Positions 6,622 through 12,514 of a DNA stretch of 13,299 nt are shown here, piece after piece. Where the stretch lies: positions 1-13,299 of the forward strand of contig JAVZDD010000015.1 in the NCBI GenBank assembly GCA_038874075.1. Direction: 5' to 3'. The DNA is from Jingweiarchaeum tengchongense. Lineage in GTDB: Archaea; Nanobdellota; Nanobdellia; Jingweiarchaeales; Jingweiarchaeaceae. The notes under the pieces were generated by a model. That model did not search any database. It was given only the letters and a program-made list of their open reading frames with translations, and had not been told where the DNA came from. Position 1 is the first letter of the stretch; every line of letters begins with the position of its first letter. Position numbers and translations under genes: made by a program.

Positions 6622-7374
6622 TTATTCTGTATCAACCCTAGGAGCTAGAATGAAGCTAAGTTGTAATTTATCAAGGACATTAAAGTCCATCCTAATTGGA
6701 TAATCTGTGGAAAATTGGATTGTCAATACATCTGTAAATTTCGTTGCCTTTATCATTTTATCAAGGTATTCAATCGAATACTTTGCCTTTGATTTTTCAT
6801 TTACATTCAATGATATCAAACCCTCTGAATCCTTCGCAACATCAGTTTCAGTTTCACCATAATCACTCTTTGTGTACATCTTCAACCCTTCCTTGCTTGC
6901 TTCAAATACGAGACAATCACTGATCATAGCAGCATCCTTCACTGCATTTTTCAAAATGCTTGCATCCAATTCGATCTTTGAATTGAATTTTAGATCAGGA
7001 ATTTTCTGTTCTTCCTTTGTTCCAGCAATGATTGGGATTGAGAAATGTCTACTTGTCTTTCCCTTCATTAAAATTTTAAGTTTATTTTCTTCTTCATCCA
7101 ATTGTAATGTGACTTTATCATTCACATTCGCTCTTCTTAACACATTCACGAGTTTATCAATACTCAATGTAATTATTGTCTGCTTATCAGTATTATATTC
7201 GATGAAATTAGAAGGTAGGAGATGGAAAATTACCATCGCAACACTTGCGGGATCCATCGCGATTAATCTTATTCCATCCTTATCAATTATAAAATTACCT
7301 TCAATGATCAAGCTTGATATTGTGTCTAAACTATCAAGAATGACATTAAAGTCACTTACCGTAGCTTTGAAAAT
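6622..7374 (-). CDS. pcn: DNA polymerase sliding clamp PCNA (non-standard ATT start)
   Basis: PCNA forms a trimeric ring on DNA that tethers replicative polymerase and other partners. The internal match is strong: IIEGNFIIDKDGIRLIAMDPASVAM near the N-terminus, a central linker region, the KAKYSIEYLDKM segment and the C-terminal FILAPRVDTE. A start at the TTG at 7311 would remove the first strand and helix. Upstream, the same frame reads (M)FKATVSDFNVILDSLDTISS, matching the usual MFKA...F...L...IS..I beginning of the family. Only an in-frame TGA (7380-7378) and AAA come before that. No ATG, GTG or TTG exists between the TGA and 7311, so ATT at 7374 is the best start, with GGGGGTG ending 6 nt upstream as Shine-Dalgarno site. 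The result is 250 residues, normal for archaeal PCNA. It lies 25 nt after a small membrane protein gene in the same direction. Confidence 0.9.
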   Translation of the reverse strand: MFKATVSDFNVILDSLDTISSLIIEGNFIIDKDGIRLIAMDPASVAMVIFHLLPSNFIEYNTDKQTIITLSIDKLVNVLRRANVNDKVTLQLDEEENKLKILMKGKTSRHFSIPIIAGTKEEQKIPDLKFNSKIELDASILKNAVKDAAMISDCLVFEASKEGLKMYTKSDYGETETDVAKDSEGLISLNVNEKSKAKYSIEYLDKMIKATKFTDVLTIQFSTDYPIRMDFNVLDKLQLSFILAPRVDTE

Positions 7375-7399
7375 TTTTCACACCCCCTTATTTTGCGCT

Positions 7400-7597
7400 T
7401 TATACTCCTGAAGATTTGATGCCCCTGTATGCAAAGAAGATTCCGACTAATAGCACGATTATTCCAATGATTCCCCAAGAAACACCTACTGCTGGTAATG
7501 ATACTGTTGGTATTGTCAAATAAGCACTGAGATATCCTGTAAGATACGCGCCTACCAATGCTAGCACTCCACCAATCATAACTTGTTTGATGTTCAT
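7400..7597 (-). CDS. Small two-helix membrane protein upstream of PCNA
   Basis: A 65-residue protein with two hydrophobic helices (about residues 7-28 and 42-60) separated by a proline- and valine-rich loop (TIPTVSLPAVGVSW) and ending in a short basic tail (AYRGIKSSGV). I do not recognise a family. The frame also allows a TTG start at 7609, but the ATG at 7597 is preferred: the TATA box TTTATAAA at 7621-7628 lies about 28 nt upstream of it, the spacing expected for a leaderless archaeal mRNA. It is probably the first gene of a two-gene unit with PCNA. The functional link between a membrane peptide and the clamp is unknown and may be only positional. Confidence 0.7.
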   Translation of the reverse strand: MNIKQVMIGGVLALVGAYLTGYLSAYLTIPTVSLPAVGVSWGIIGIIVLLVGIFFAYRGIKSSGV

Positions 7598-7620
7598 AGG
7601 AATAAACAATAAAATTGGGA

Positions 7621-7628
7621 TTTATAAA
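7621..7628 (-). promoter_or_regulatory. TATA box of the small membrane protein and PCNA unit
   Basis: TTTATAAA on the minus strand is about 28 nt before the ATG at 7597 and overlaps the stop codon of the OB-fold gene upstream. No Shine-Dalgarno site precedes the ATG, consistent with a leaderless transcript. Confidence 0.55.
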
Positions 7629-7990
7629 TTTTCTCTCAGAGTCATATATTTTTTAAAAATTTCCATGTCTAATTTTGAGAAGTCTTGTATAAACTCACAT
7701 TTTATTTCAAACTCATCCTTACTTTTCTCGCCTTTTTCTTCAAGTGAAGGAAGAACGATGCCGATCACGCGCACTAGCTTGCCCACCTCAACATTTTTAA
7801 AAACATCATTATCAAGTACAAGCACATTCACTTGACTTTCCCCATCATCCAAAACGAATGTTTTTGTAGCTTCATTTTTATTCACAACCGTCCCAACAAT
7901 CTTAACGCGAATGTCTTTTGATGCATCTATCTCTTTTATGTATTTCTCAATTGCAACTGCTCTTCTTTTAAATTCCTTTTCCTCTTCCAT
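7622..7990 (-). CDS. OB-fold nucleic-acid-binding protein (RPA-like)
   Basis: From the ATG at 7990 the protein is 122 residues. A basic, charged N-terminal helix (EEEKEFKRRAVAIEKYIKEID) is followed by one OB-fold of the RPA/SSB type: DIRVKIVGTVVNKNEATKTFVLDDG, then SQVNVLVLDNDVFKNVEVGKLVRVIGIVLP. The pattern 'V.G.V....... FvLDDgt..v.V......... GklVRViG.v' is the typical alternation of strands in RPA32-like or RPA-associated proteins. It probably binds single-stranded DNA or a replication partner, which fits its position next to PCNA. A TTG start at 8009-8011 would add seven residues, but a TATA box 27 nt upstream of the ATG favours a leaderless start at 7990. Which RPA subunit type it represents cannot be told by eye. 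Confidence 0.75.
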   Translation of the reverse strand: MEEEKEFKRRAVAIEKYIKEIDASKDIRVKIVGTVVNKNEATKTFVLDDGESQVNVLVLDNDVFKNVEVGKLVRVIGIVLPSLEEKGEKSKDEFEIKCEFIQDFSKLDMEIFKKYMTLRENL

Positions 7991-8012
7991 GTTCAACACA
8001 AAATTAACCAAG

Positions 8013-8020
8013 CATATAAG
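8013..8020 (-). promoter_or_regulatory. TATA box of the OB-fold gene
   Basis: CTTATATG on the minus strand is centred about 27 nt before the ATG at 7990 and is preceded by an A-rich stretch fitting a BRE (AATCAAAAAA). It predicts a leaderless mRNA and decides between the TTG and ATG start candidates. Confidence 0.55.
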
Positions 8021-8036
8021 TTTTTTGATTTAATTT

Positions 8037-8053
8037 CAAAAAAAGAAAAATAA
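8037..8053 (-). terminator. T-rich terminator after the metalloprotease gene
   Basis: Immediately downstream of the metalloprotease stop codon, the minus strand reads TTTATTTTTCTTTTTTTG. Archaeal RNA polymerase ends transcription at such oligo-T runs without needing a hairpin. Confidence 0.5.
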
Positions 8054-8054
8054 A

Positions 8055-8720
8055 TTAAATACCATAGAGTCTCTGTAAACCTGTAATGTCTGCAGGTTCG
8101 AGTGTTCTTTTTATTGTTTCACCATAATCACTATATCCATACATTGTTACTTCAGAACAAGCGCTGTTATAAACATCTGCAAGACCAAGGCCATGTCCTG
8201 TCTCATGCGTTGCAATGTTTTGCCAATCCATTACAAGTGGATTATTGGTTGCGTCTCCCCATAAAAAATCTGAATCGAACATCACATCGTATTCAACTAT
8301 TTCTTTGCTGCGCCTTGTATACCATACGCGTGTAACTGCTATAACGCCTGACTGTGGGTAGTTCCCATAGCTATATTCATTCCTACCATCAGGAGAATCA
8401 TCAAAGTTGGCCGACTCGTCAATTGTGTAATTGCCAAATAGGTCTCTTGATGTGTGGCTATCCCACTCAACTGTTGATGCTATGATTGCATTTGCATCCA
8501 CAACAGGATTTATCACATAGTTTATTGGAAAGTATTTCCACTTAATTCCCATCAATTTATAACAAGTTTGCACTTTGTTTGGTGTTACCATTTCCACTTT
8601 GCCATTTTTGTAATGAATGAATGTGATTTTCTCTAGCGGTTCTGTAATGTGTTTTGATGTTGCTAGTGCCACAGAGGTCAATAACACACAGAGTGTCAAC
8701 AAAATTAGAAATTTCCTCAT
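8055..8720 (-). CDS. Secreted matrixin-like zinc metalloprotease
   Basis: The 221-residue protein has a signal peptide (residues 1-20, FLILLTLCVLLTSVALA) and a metzincin-type catalytic domain. The zinc site is HETGHGLGLAD (172-182): His172, the catalytic Glu173 and His176 are present, but Asp182 stands where most matrixins have the third His. Asp at this place is known in snapalysin-type enzymes and some microbial matrixin-like proteins, so activity is still plausible. A Met-turn methionine (Met193, SEVTMYGY) and the family-like C-terminal PADITGLQRLYGI follow. Cys53 and Cys188 could form a disulfide. There is no membrane anchor, so it is probably released or held at the surface and cleaves extracellular protein. 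A short propeptide may lie between residues 21 and about 60. The start has AGGTGG 4 nt upstream. It appears to be transcribed alone. Confidence 0.88.
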   Translation of the reverse strand: MRKFLILLTLCVLLTSVALATSKHITEPLEKITFIHYKNGKVEMVTPNKVQTCYKLMGIKWKYFPINYVINPVVDANAIIASTVEWDSHTSRDLFGNYTIDESANFDDSPDGRNEYSYGNYPQSGVIAVTRVWYTRRSKEIVEYDVMFDSDFLWGDATNNPLVMDWQNIATHETGHGLGLADVYNSACSEVTMYGYSDYGETIKRTLEPADITGLQRLYGI

Positions 8721-8724
8721 TTTC

Positions 8725-8761
8725 CCACCTATAAACTTAATTTGTAATCATATTTAAATAT
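8725..8761 (-). promoter_or_regulatory. Promoter and ribosome binding site of the metalloprotease gene
   Basis: A palindromic TATA-type box ATATTTAAATAT (8750-8761) lies about 36 nt before the ATG at 8720. The Shine-Dalgarno site AGGTGG at 8725-8730 is 4 nt from the start, so this mRNA should have a short leader of about 11 nt, unlike the leaderless neighbours. Confidence 0.5.
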
Positions 8762-8770
8762 ACTTAAAAA

Positions 8771-9079
8771 TTACTTATAATCTCTCCAGGTGTGTCCGCA
8801 CTTTGTACATCTGAAGAATCTCGTTGGTGGTTCATCTGGTGCTCTTGTTTGTACGACCCAGAAGTATGCTTCCATGTTGCCACACTTCGGACATTCTTCT
8901 TTTGTTTTTGGCAATACCTTCGGTTCTTCCTTAATGAGAATAATTTTTTCCCTTGTCTCACTTCTCTTTTCACTGATCTTCACTTCCCCCTCTACTAGTG
9001 CACCACAATTCTTACAAACTAATTTTCCTTCTTTGTCTGTTTTTGGTATTAAAAGTGCTCCGCATTTTGGGCAAAACAT
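8771..9079 (-). CDS. tfs: Transcription factor S (TFIIS/Rpb9-like transcript cleavage factor)
   Basis: The 102-residue protein has the two zinc ribbons of archaeal TFS. The N-terminal ribbon uses Cys3, Cys6, Cys22 and Cys25 (FCPKCG ... CKNCG); the C-terminal ribbon uses Cys63, Cys66, Cys91 and Cys94 (CPKCG ... CTKCGHTW). Between the last two pairs lies QTRAPDEPPTRFFRC, with the Asp82-Glu83 pair that reaches into the polymerase active site and stimulates cleavage of backtracked RNA, so a functional cleavage factor is expected rather than an inactive paralogue. A charged linker (residues 31-61) joins the ribbons. A TATA-like AAATTTAAG at 9104-9112 is about 28 nt before the ATG, giving a probable leaderless transcript. 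It lies downstream of the rpoL operon, with another RNA polymerase gene close by. Confidence 0.95.
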   Translation of the reverse strand: MFCPKCGALLIPKTDKEGKLVCKNCGALVEGEVKISEKRSETREKIILIKEEPKVLPKTKEECPKCGNMEAYFWVVQTRAPDEPPTRFFRCTKCGHTWRDYK

Positions 9080-9103
9080 TTTTATTACTCACACTCCGTT
9101 ACT

Positions 9104-9112
9104 CTTAAATTT
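9104..9112 (-). promoter_or_regulatory. Candidate TATA box of tfs
   Basis: AAATTTAAG on the minus strand is centred about 28 nt before the ATG at 9079. There is no Shine-Dalgarno site at normal spacing; a GGAGTG lies too far away. This suggests tfs can be transcribed alone as a leaderless mRNA. Confidence 0.4.
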
Positions 9113-9131
9113 TTTGTTTATTTTAGTCGAT

Positions 9132-9701
9132 TCATATTCCAAAAATATAATAAACAATTGTTCTTGGATAACCAATGTATGGTATTCTAAAAGAAGCTTT
9201 CCCAACGATTCTCGAAAAGCTTACATTGTATTCAAAGCTCATGCTTATTGGATTTGCATCTCCTTTCGTCGTTAAATAAATTTCACTATCTCTTTTCTCT
9301 ATTTTAATCACTCGATGGATAATCGGTTCACCTGAAATCGGGTTTTTGTAGACAATGACATCACCAACTTTTATCTCATCCTCGTTTACTTTTTTTACAA
9401 AAACAGCATCGCCAATGTTCAAACCATTTGGAAATGGCCAATTAGCAATTTCTTCCTTGCTGAAGTTGTTGATTTTTAACCAATTGTAGAAATTATTCTC
9501 GACTATTCCCTTCTCGTGGCGCATACTACCGCTCAAAACAGCGACAACGTCTGTTAGGTTAAACACATAAAGAAAAATTGGGTAAAAAATGAACTTTAAG
9601 AATAAGAAAGAAAGTACAATAAATGCGACATAAGAAGCAATGCTTTCCTCGTGAAATATAAAATCATATACTCTTCTAATTCTCTTCATCCATTTTTTCA
9701 T
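9132..9701 (-). CDS. Archaeal-type signal peptidase I (family S26B)
   Basis: The 189-residue protein is a membrane serine protease that removes signal peptides from exported proteins. An N-terminal basic region and a membrane helix (about 23-47) lead into the catalytic domain. The Ser59 motif is VLSGSMRHEKG, the His129 motif is EPIIHRVIKI, and the Asp148 motif is TTKGDANP, matching the Ser-His-Asp arrangement of archaeal and ER signal peptidases rather than the bacterial Ser-Lys dyad. The strand KVGDVIVYKNP before the His motif is also typical. A C-terminal hydrophobic segment (about 174-189) could be a second membrane contact. The ATG overlaps the TGA of the DUF99 gene by 4 nt, so translation is likely coupled. 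It would process the signal peptides of the metalloprotease and the surface proteins in this window. Confidence 0.9.
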   Translation of the reverse strand: MKKWMKRIRRVYDFIFHEESIASYVAFIVLSFLFLKFIFYPIFLYVFNLTDVVAVLSGSMRHEKGIVENNFYNWLKINNFSKEEIANWPFPNGLNIGDAVFVKKVNEDEIKVGDVIVYKNPISGEPIIHRVIKIEKRDSEIYLTTKGDANPISMSFEYNVSFSRIVGKASFRIPYIGYPRTIVYYIFGI

Positions 9702-10285
9702 GCTCTCCCTCTACTCTCACCAAGTATTATCCCACTTGCAATTAGATGCGCTACTCTCAGACACTCTGGAACATCACCCCTCAGTATTGATTGAAGAATA
9801 ACTTGTTTAGCCTTCTCTTCGTCTATTCCAATAAATTGAAAATAAATTTTTCCCTTTCTTAGTTCAATTATTTTACCAGCCCCTTCAATTTTTTTCCATT
9901 TCTCAGAAAAATTTGGAAATTTTTTAAGTGCTTCCTTTATTTTATCATACTCTGGGATTTTCCTCATTAAAACGATGACTGGAATCTTAATTTCATCATA
10001 AAGCTTTTTTATGTCAATTATGTTGAAACCACCAAATGCAATTCCATCAAGCATAATTATTCTTATCTGATCTTTATGTTTTGTTCCATTAATCACATGA
10101 ATTAATTTTTCTGTGGCATCATCACCATCTACCTTGACTTTAAATGAAATCACACCATCGATTGACTTATTACCCCGAAAAACAGTTCCTATCACAAGTA
10201 CTTCTTCATCCTTGTCCTTGTCAAATGGTGCATCGTCAAATCCAAGAATACGAATTTCCTCCTTTATCGTATTCATCATCATCAT
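9698..10285 (-). CDS. DUF99 family protein
   Basis: The 195-residue protein shows the full DUF99 (UPF0215) pattern: RILGFDDAPF near the N-terminus, VIGTVFRGNKSIDGVISF, the VDGDDATEKL segment, QIRIIMLDGIAFGGFNIIDI in the centre, PVIVLMRKIPEYDKIKEAL, and the C-terminal signature CLRVAHLIASGIILGESRGRA. The family is mostly archaeal and has an RNase H-like fold related to endonuclease V. Its substrate is not established, though a nucleic-acid role is often proposed. It begins with four consecutive ATG codons, the first overlapping the TGA of rpoL (ATGA). With no Shine-Dalgarno site it is probably translated by coupling to rpoL. It also overlaps the signal peptidase gene by 4 nt. Confidence 0.92.
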   Translation of the reverse strand: MMMMNTIKEEIRILGFDDAPFDKDKDEEVLVIGTVFRGNKSIDGVISFKVKVDGDDATEKLIHVINGTKHKDQIRIIMLDGIAFGGFNIIDIKKLYDEIKIPVIVLMRKIPEYDKIKEALKKFPNFSEKWKKIEGAGKIIELRKGKIYFQFIGIDEEKAKQVILQSILRGDVPECLRVAHLIASGIILGESRGRA

Positions 10286-10545
10286 TTGAGTTCTTTTTTT
10301 AATTCATTAAGATTGTTCGCGATGTTCTTGATTGCATTCGCCAATGTTTTTTCAGCACTTTCATTCTTTGTTTTTAATATAAAGATTGAATAGTCAAGTA
10401 GGGGATGCTCTTTTCTGTATCCAACAAAAGTGACATTTTTGTTCCTTTCAAGCTCTGCTTTGAGTGCATTACAAAGCGTGTGGCTTTCCTCGAATATTTT
10501 AAATCTCAATGTGTTTTCATTCCTTTCTATTATTTCTACTTTCAT
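10282..10545 (-). CDS. rpoL: DNA-directed RNA polymerase subunit L (Rpb11-like)
   Basis: RpoL pairs with RpoD (Rpb3-like) to form the assembly platform of archaeal RNA polymerase. The 87-residue protein matches the family over its length: TLRFKIFEESHTLCNALKAEL contains the conserved 'HTLcN' motif, followed by NVTFVGYRKEHPLLDYSIFILKTK with the 'Y...HPLl' motif and a C-terminal helix. The frame also contains an ATG at 10551, but a GAGGT Shine-Dalgarno site (10552-10556) sits 6 nt before the ATG at 10545 and would be too close to the earlier one, so 10545 is chosen. It heads the operon rpoL - DUF99 - signal peptidase and diverges from NOP5. Confidence 0.93.
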   Translation of the reverse strand: MKVEIIERNENTLRFKIFEESHTLCNALKAELERNKNVTFVGYRKEHPLLDYSIFILKTKNESAEKTLANAIKNIANNLNELKKELK

Positions 10546-10551
10546 AACCAT

Positions 10552-10618
10552 ACCTCAAAACATAAATAACCTTATTTTCTTTAAAAATGTATATTTAAAA
10601 ATTTATCTGGTGGGTAAA
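10552..10618. promoter_or_regulatory. Divergent promoter region between rpoL and nop5
   Basis: Only about 70 bp separate the two divergent genes. TGTATATTTAAAAA (10587-10600) can be read as a TATA box on either strand, and other AT-rich candidates flank it (TTTAAAAATG at 10580-10589). Towards nop5 a GGTGGG site (10609-10614) lies 4 nt before its ATG; towards rpoL, GAGGT lies 6 nt before its ATG. The two operons must share or abut promoter elements. Confidence 0.5.
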
Positions 10619-11620
10619 ATGGAATGCTCTGTAATAATAATGCCATTTGGCGCATTTGCCTTTGATAAGAACGGTAAGGTAGTTTGGAGGAAGACATTTG
10701 GAAAAAATGCTGAGCAATGTGCAAAACTCTTCCTAGATACTGAAAAATTAAAAGAAGAGATCAAGAAGGAAGCAAGTCTAAACAATATTGATATAACTAA
10801 TTTCAAGGAAGAAGCAATTGATCTTGAGAAATTCGCGATAGAACAGGGTGTATTCAAGAAACCTGAAGAATTCAGTTCATTCATGAGTGATTTTTCAATA
10901 AAGCTCACACAATTGAAGATGAAGCAAGCATTTTCAGCAGATATATTAATCATCCACTCAATACTTGCACTTGAAGATTTGGACAAGATAATAAACTTAA
11001 TCTATGAAAGACTGAGCGAACTCTTTGGACTCTATTTCCCTGAAGCGATGGAGAAGATAACAAGTGTAGACAAGCTTTCCTCAATACTTTCAGATAAAAT
11101 AGAGAGAAGCGAGATCGCTGAAGAGCTGAAGATTAGCGAAGAAAGTATGGGTTATGAAATGAAAAAAGATGACTTGGAAACGATACAGGAAATTGCAAAA
11201 AAACTTGATGGAATTTTGAGTTTGAGAGAAAAAATTTCAAAGTATATTGAGAGAAAAATGGAGGAAATTGCTCCGAACCTGAGTAAAGTTGCTGGTCCTC
11301 TGCTTGGTGCAAAGCTAATCTCATTGGCTAATGGACTCGAGAATTTGGCAAGAATGCCATCAAGCACAATCCAAGTCTTGGGCGCAGAAAAAGCACTTTT
11401 TAGACACTTAAGAACAGGAACAAAACCACCAAAACACGGTGTAATTTTACAACACCCTCTTGTTAGGAATGCAAAAATAAGTAGGAGGGGAAGAGTCGCG
11501 AGGGCACTTGCTGCTAAGATTGCAATTGCAAGCAAGGTTGATTTCTACAGTAAGGGTAAAGAAATTGTTTGGGAAAAATTGTTAAAAGATTTGGAGGAGA
11601 AGATGAAGGATGAAAGTTGA
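10619..11620 (+). CDS. nop5: NOP5 (Nop56/58-like) box C/D RNP core protein
   Basis: NOP5 links the L7Ae-bound box C/D guide RNA to fibrillarin in the 2'-O-methylation machine for rRNA and tRNA. The 333-residue protein has an N-terminal fibrillarin-binding domain (1-110), a long coiled coil (about 115-215) that dimerises NOP5, and a C-terminal Nop domain with the very conserved stretches NLSKVAGPLLGAKLISLANGL (220-240) and GAEKALFRHLRTGTKPPKHG with ILQHPLVRN (255-284). The lysine-rich C-terminal tail of many homologues is nearly absent, which makes it slightly short. The start is set by the GGTGGG site 4 nt upstream of the ATG; the open frame extends further upstream, but that part lies in the divergent promoter. 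It overlaps the fibrillarin gene by 11 nt, the usual archaeal pairing. Confidence 0.95.
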   Translation: MECSVIIMPFGAFAFDKNGKVVWRKTFGKNAEQCAKLFLDTEKLKEEIKKEASLNNIDITNFKEEAIDLEKFAIEQGVFKKPEEFSSFMSDFSIKLTQLKMKQAFSADILIIHSILALEDLDKIINLIYERLSELFGLYFPEAMEKITSVDKLSSILSDKIERSEIAEELKISEESMGYEMKKDDLETIQEIAKKLDGILSLREKISKYIERKMEEIAPNLSKVAGPLLGAKLISLANGLENLARMPSSTIQVLGAEKALFRHLRTGTKPPKHGVILQHPLVRNAKISRRGRVARALAAKIAIASKVDFYSKGKEIVWEKLLKDLEEKMKDES

Positions 11621-12290
11621 GAAAGATAAAAGATTTGATGGTGTTTATTGGGTGAAGAATGGGAAACGAAGACTCGCAACGAAGAATTTGGTGAAAGGTT
11701 ACAGCGTATATGGTGAATTTTTGTTTAATATTAACAACGAAGAGTATAGAGAATGGATACCGAAAAGAAGTAAGCTTGCTGCTTATATATTAAAAGGGGC
11801 AAGTGAAATGCCAATAAAAGAAGGAGATTGTGTGCTTTATTTGGGTGCCGCGTCTGGGACAACAGCAAGTCACATTTCTGATATAGTTGGTAGTAATGGT
11901 AAAATTTATTGTGTCGATGTATCACCAAGGATTGTAAGAGAACTTGTCTTCGTTTGTTCAAAGAAAAAGAATATGTTCCCAATACTTGCTGATGCGTCCA
12001 AACCAGAAAGTTATGTGGGTATTGTACCAAAATGTGATATTGTATATCAAGACATAGCACAGCCAAATCAAGCTGAAATCCTAATCAAGAATTGTGAGAT
12101 GTTCTTAAAGAAGAATGGTTATGCTTTATTTGCAGTTAAATCAAGAAGTATTGATGTAACTGCGAATCCTTCTAAGATATTTGGTGAGGTAGAAAAGATT
12201 TTAAGTGAGAAATTTAAGATTTTAGATAAGAGAAGGCTTGACCCATTTGAAAATGATCACATGATGTTTTTGTTGAGGTGGAAAAAATGA
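11610..12290 (+). CDS. flpA: Fibrillarin, rRNA/tRNA 2'-O-methyltransferase
   Basis: Fibrillarin is the catalytic subunit of archaeal box C/D RNPs. The 226-residue protein has the family's N-terminal segment (GVYWVKNGKRRLATKNLVKG, then VYGE), and a SAM-binding fold with motif I YLGAASGTTASH (77-88) and VDVSPR (102-107). The methyltransferase tetrad K-D-K-H is visible: Lys55 (KRSKLAAYIL), Asp148 (VYQDIAQPNQ), Lys177 (FAVKSRS) and His217 (FENDHMMF). Length and motifs are normal and there is no RG-rich N-terminal tail, as usual in archaea. The ATG lies inside the end of nop5, an 11-nt overlap in another frame, so the two proteins should be made in step. Confidence 0.96.
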   Translation: MKVEKDKRFDGVYWVKNGKRRLATKNLVKGYSVYGEFLFNINNEEYREWIPKRSKLAAYILKGASEMPIKEGDCVLYLGAASGTTASHISDIVGSNGKIYCVDVSPRIVRELVFVCSKKKNMFPILADASKPESYVGIVPKCDIVYQDIAQPNQAEILIKNCEMFLKKNGYALFAVKSRSIDVTANPSKIFGEVEKILSEKFKILDKRRLDPFENDHMMFLLRWKK

Positions 12291-12505
12291 AATATAGAAG
12301 TCCAAATTTAACTGAAAAGGTACTTGTCTTGGTAACAGTGGTTACAGGTATCATTGGGTTAATACTTTTTTATGCCGCAATGTCAATGCCAACGATCGAA
12401 GGTCCATGGGGTACAATCACATCAATCATGTCATGGATCACTGTTTTGGTGCTATTAATCATCGCGATTGAGCTAGAAGGGATAAGAGATTCACTGAAAA
12501 AATAG
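12287..12505 (+). CDS. Small two-helix membrane protein in the fibrillarin operon
   Basis: A 72-residue protein with two hydrophobic helices (about residues 12-33, VLVLVTVVTGIIGLILFYAAM, and about 42-64, TSIMSWITVLVLLIIAIEL) and a short polar C-terminus (EGIRDSLKK). The connecting loop PTIEGPWG is short. I do not recognise a family. A GTG at 12278 is in frame, but GAGGTG (12275-12280) acts as a Shine-Dalgarno site 6 nt before the ATG at 12287, which overlaps the TGA of fibrillarin (ATGA), so the ATG is preferred. Coupling to fibrillarin translation is likely. Why a membrane peptide accompanies box C/D genes is unclear; it may simply use their promoter. Confidence 0.72.
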   Translation: MKYRSPNLTEKVLVLVTVVTGIIGLILFYAAMSMPTIEGPWGTITSIMSWITVLVLLIIAIELEGIRDSLKK

Positions 12506-12514
12506 ATTATTTCA

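Noticed and set aside
6622..7311. PCNA starting at the TTG codon at 7311 (229 residues)
   Set aside because: This would drop about 21 residues that match the conserved PCNA N-terminus. The upstream ATT with a strong Shine-Dalgarno site explains them better.
6872..7411. Plus-strand open frame of 179 codons opposite PCNA
   Set aside because: Antisense to a firmly identified gene; low-complexity Ser/Phe/Leu composition and no promoter or ribosome site.
8790..9275. Plus-strand open frame of 161 codons
   Set aside because: Antisense to tfs and the signal peptidase gene, both certain; its composition mirrors the zinc-ribbon codons.
11152..11535. Minus-strand open frame of 127 codons inside nop5
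   Set aside because: Antisense shadow of the highly conserved Nop domain.
10430..11620. NOP5 with a 63-residue N-terminal extension
   Set aside because: The extra residues are encoded antisense to rpoL and in the promoter region, do not resemble NOP5, and the internal ATG at 10619 has a GGTGGG site and the family's normal N-terminus.
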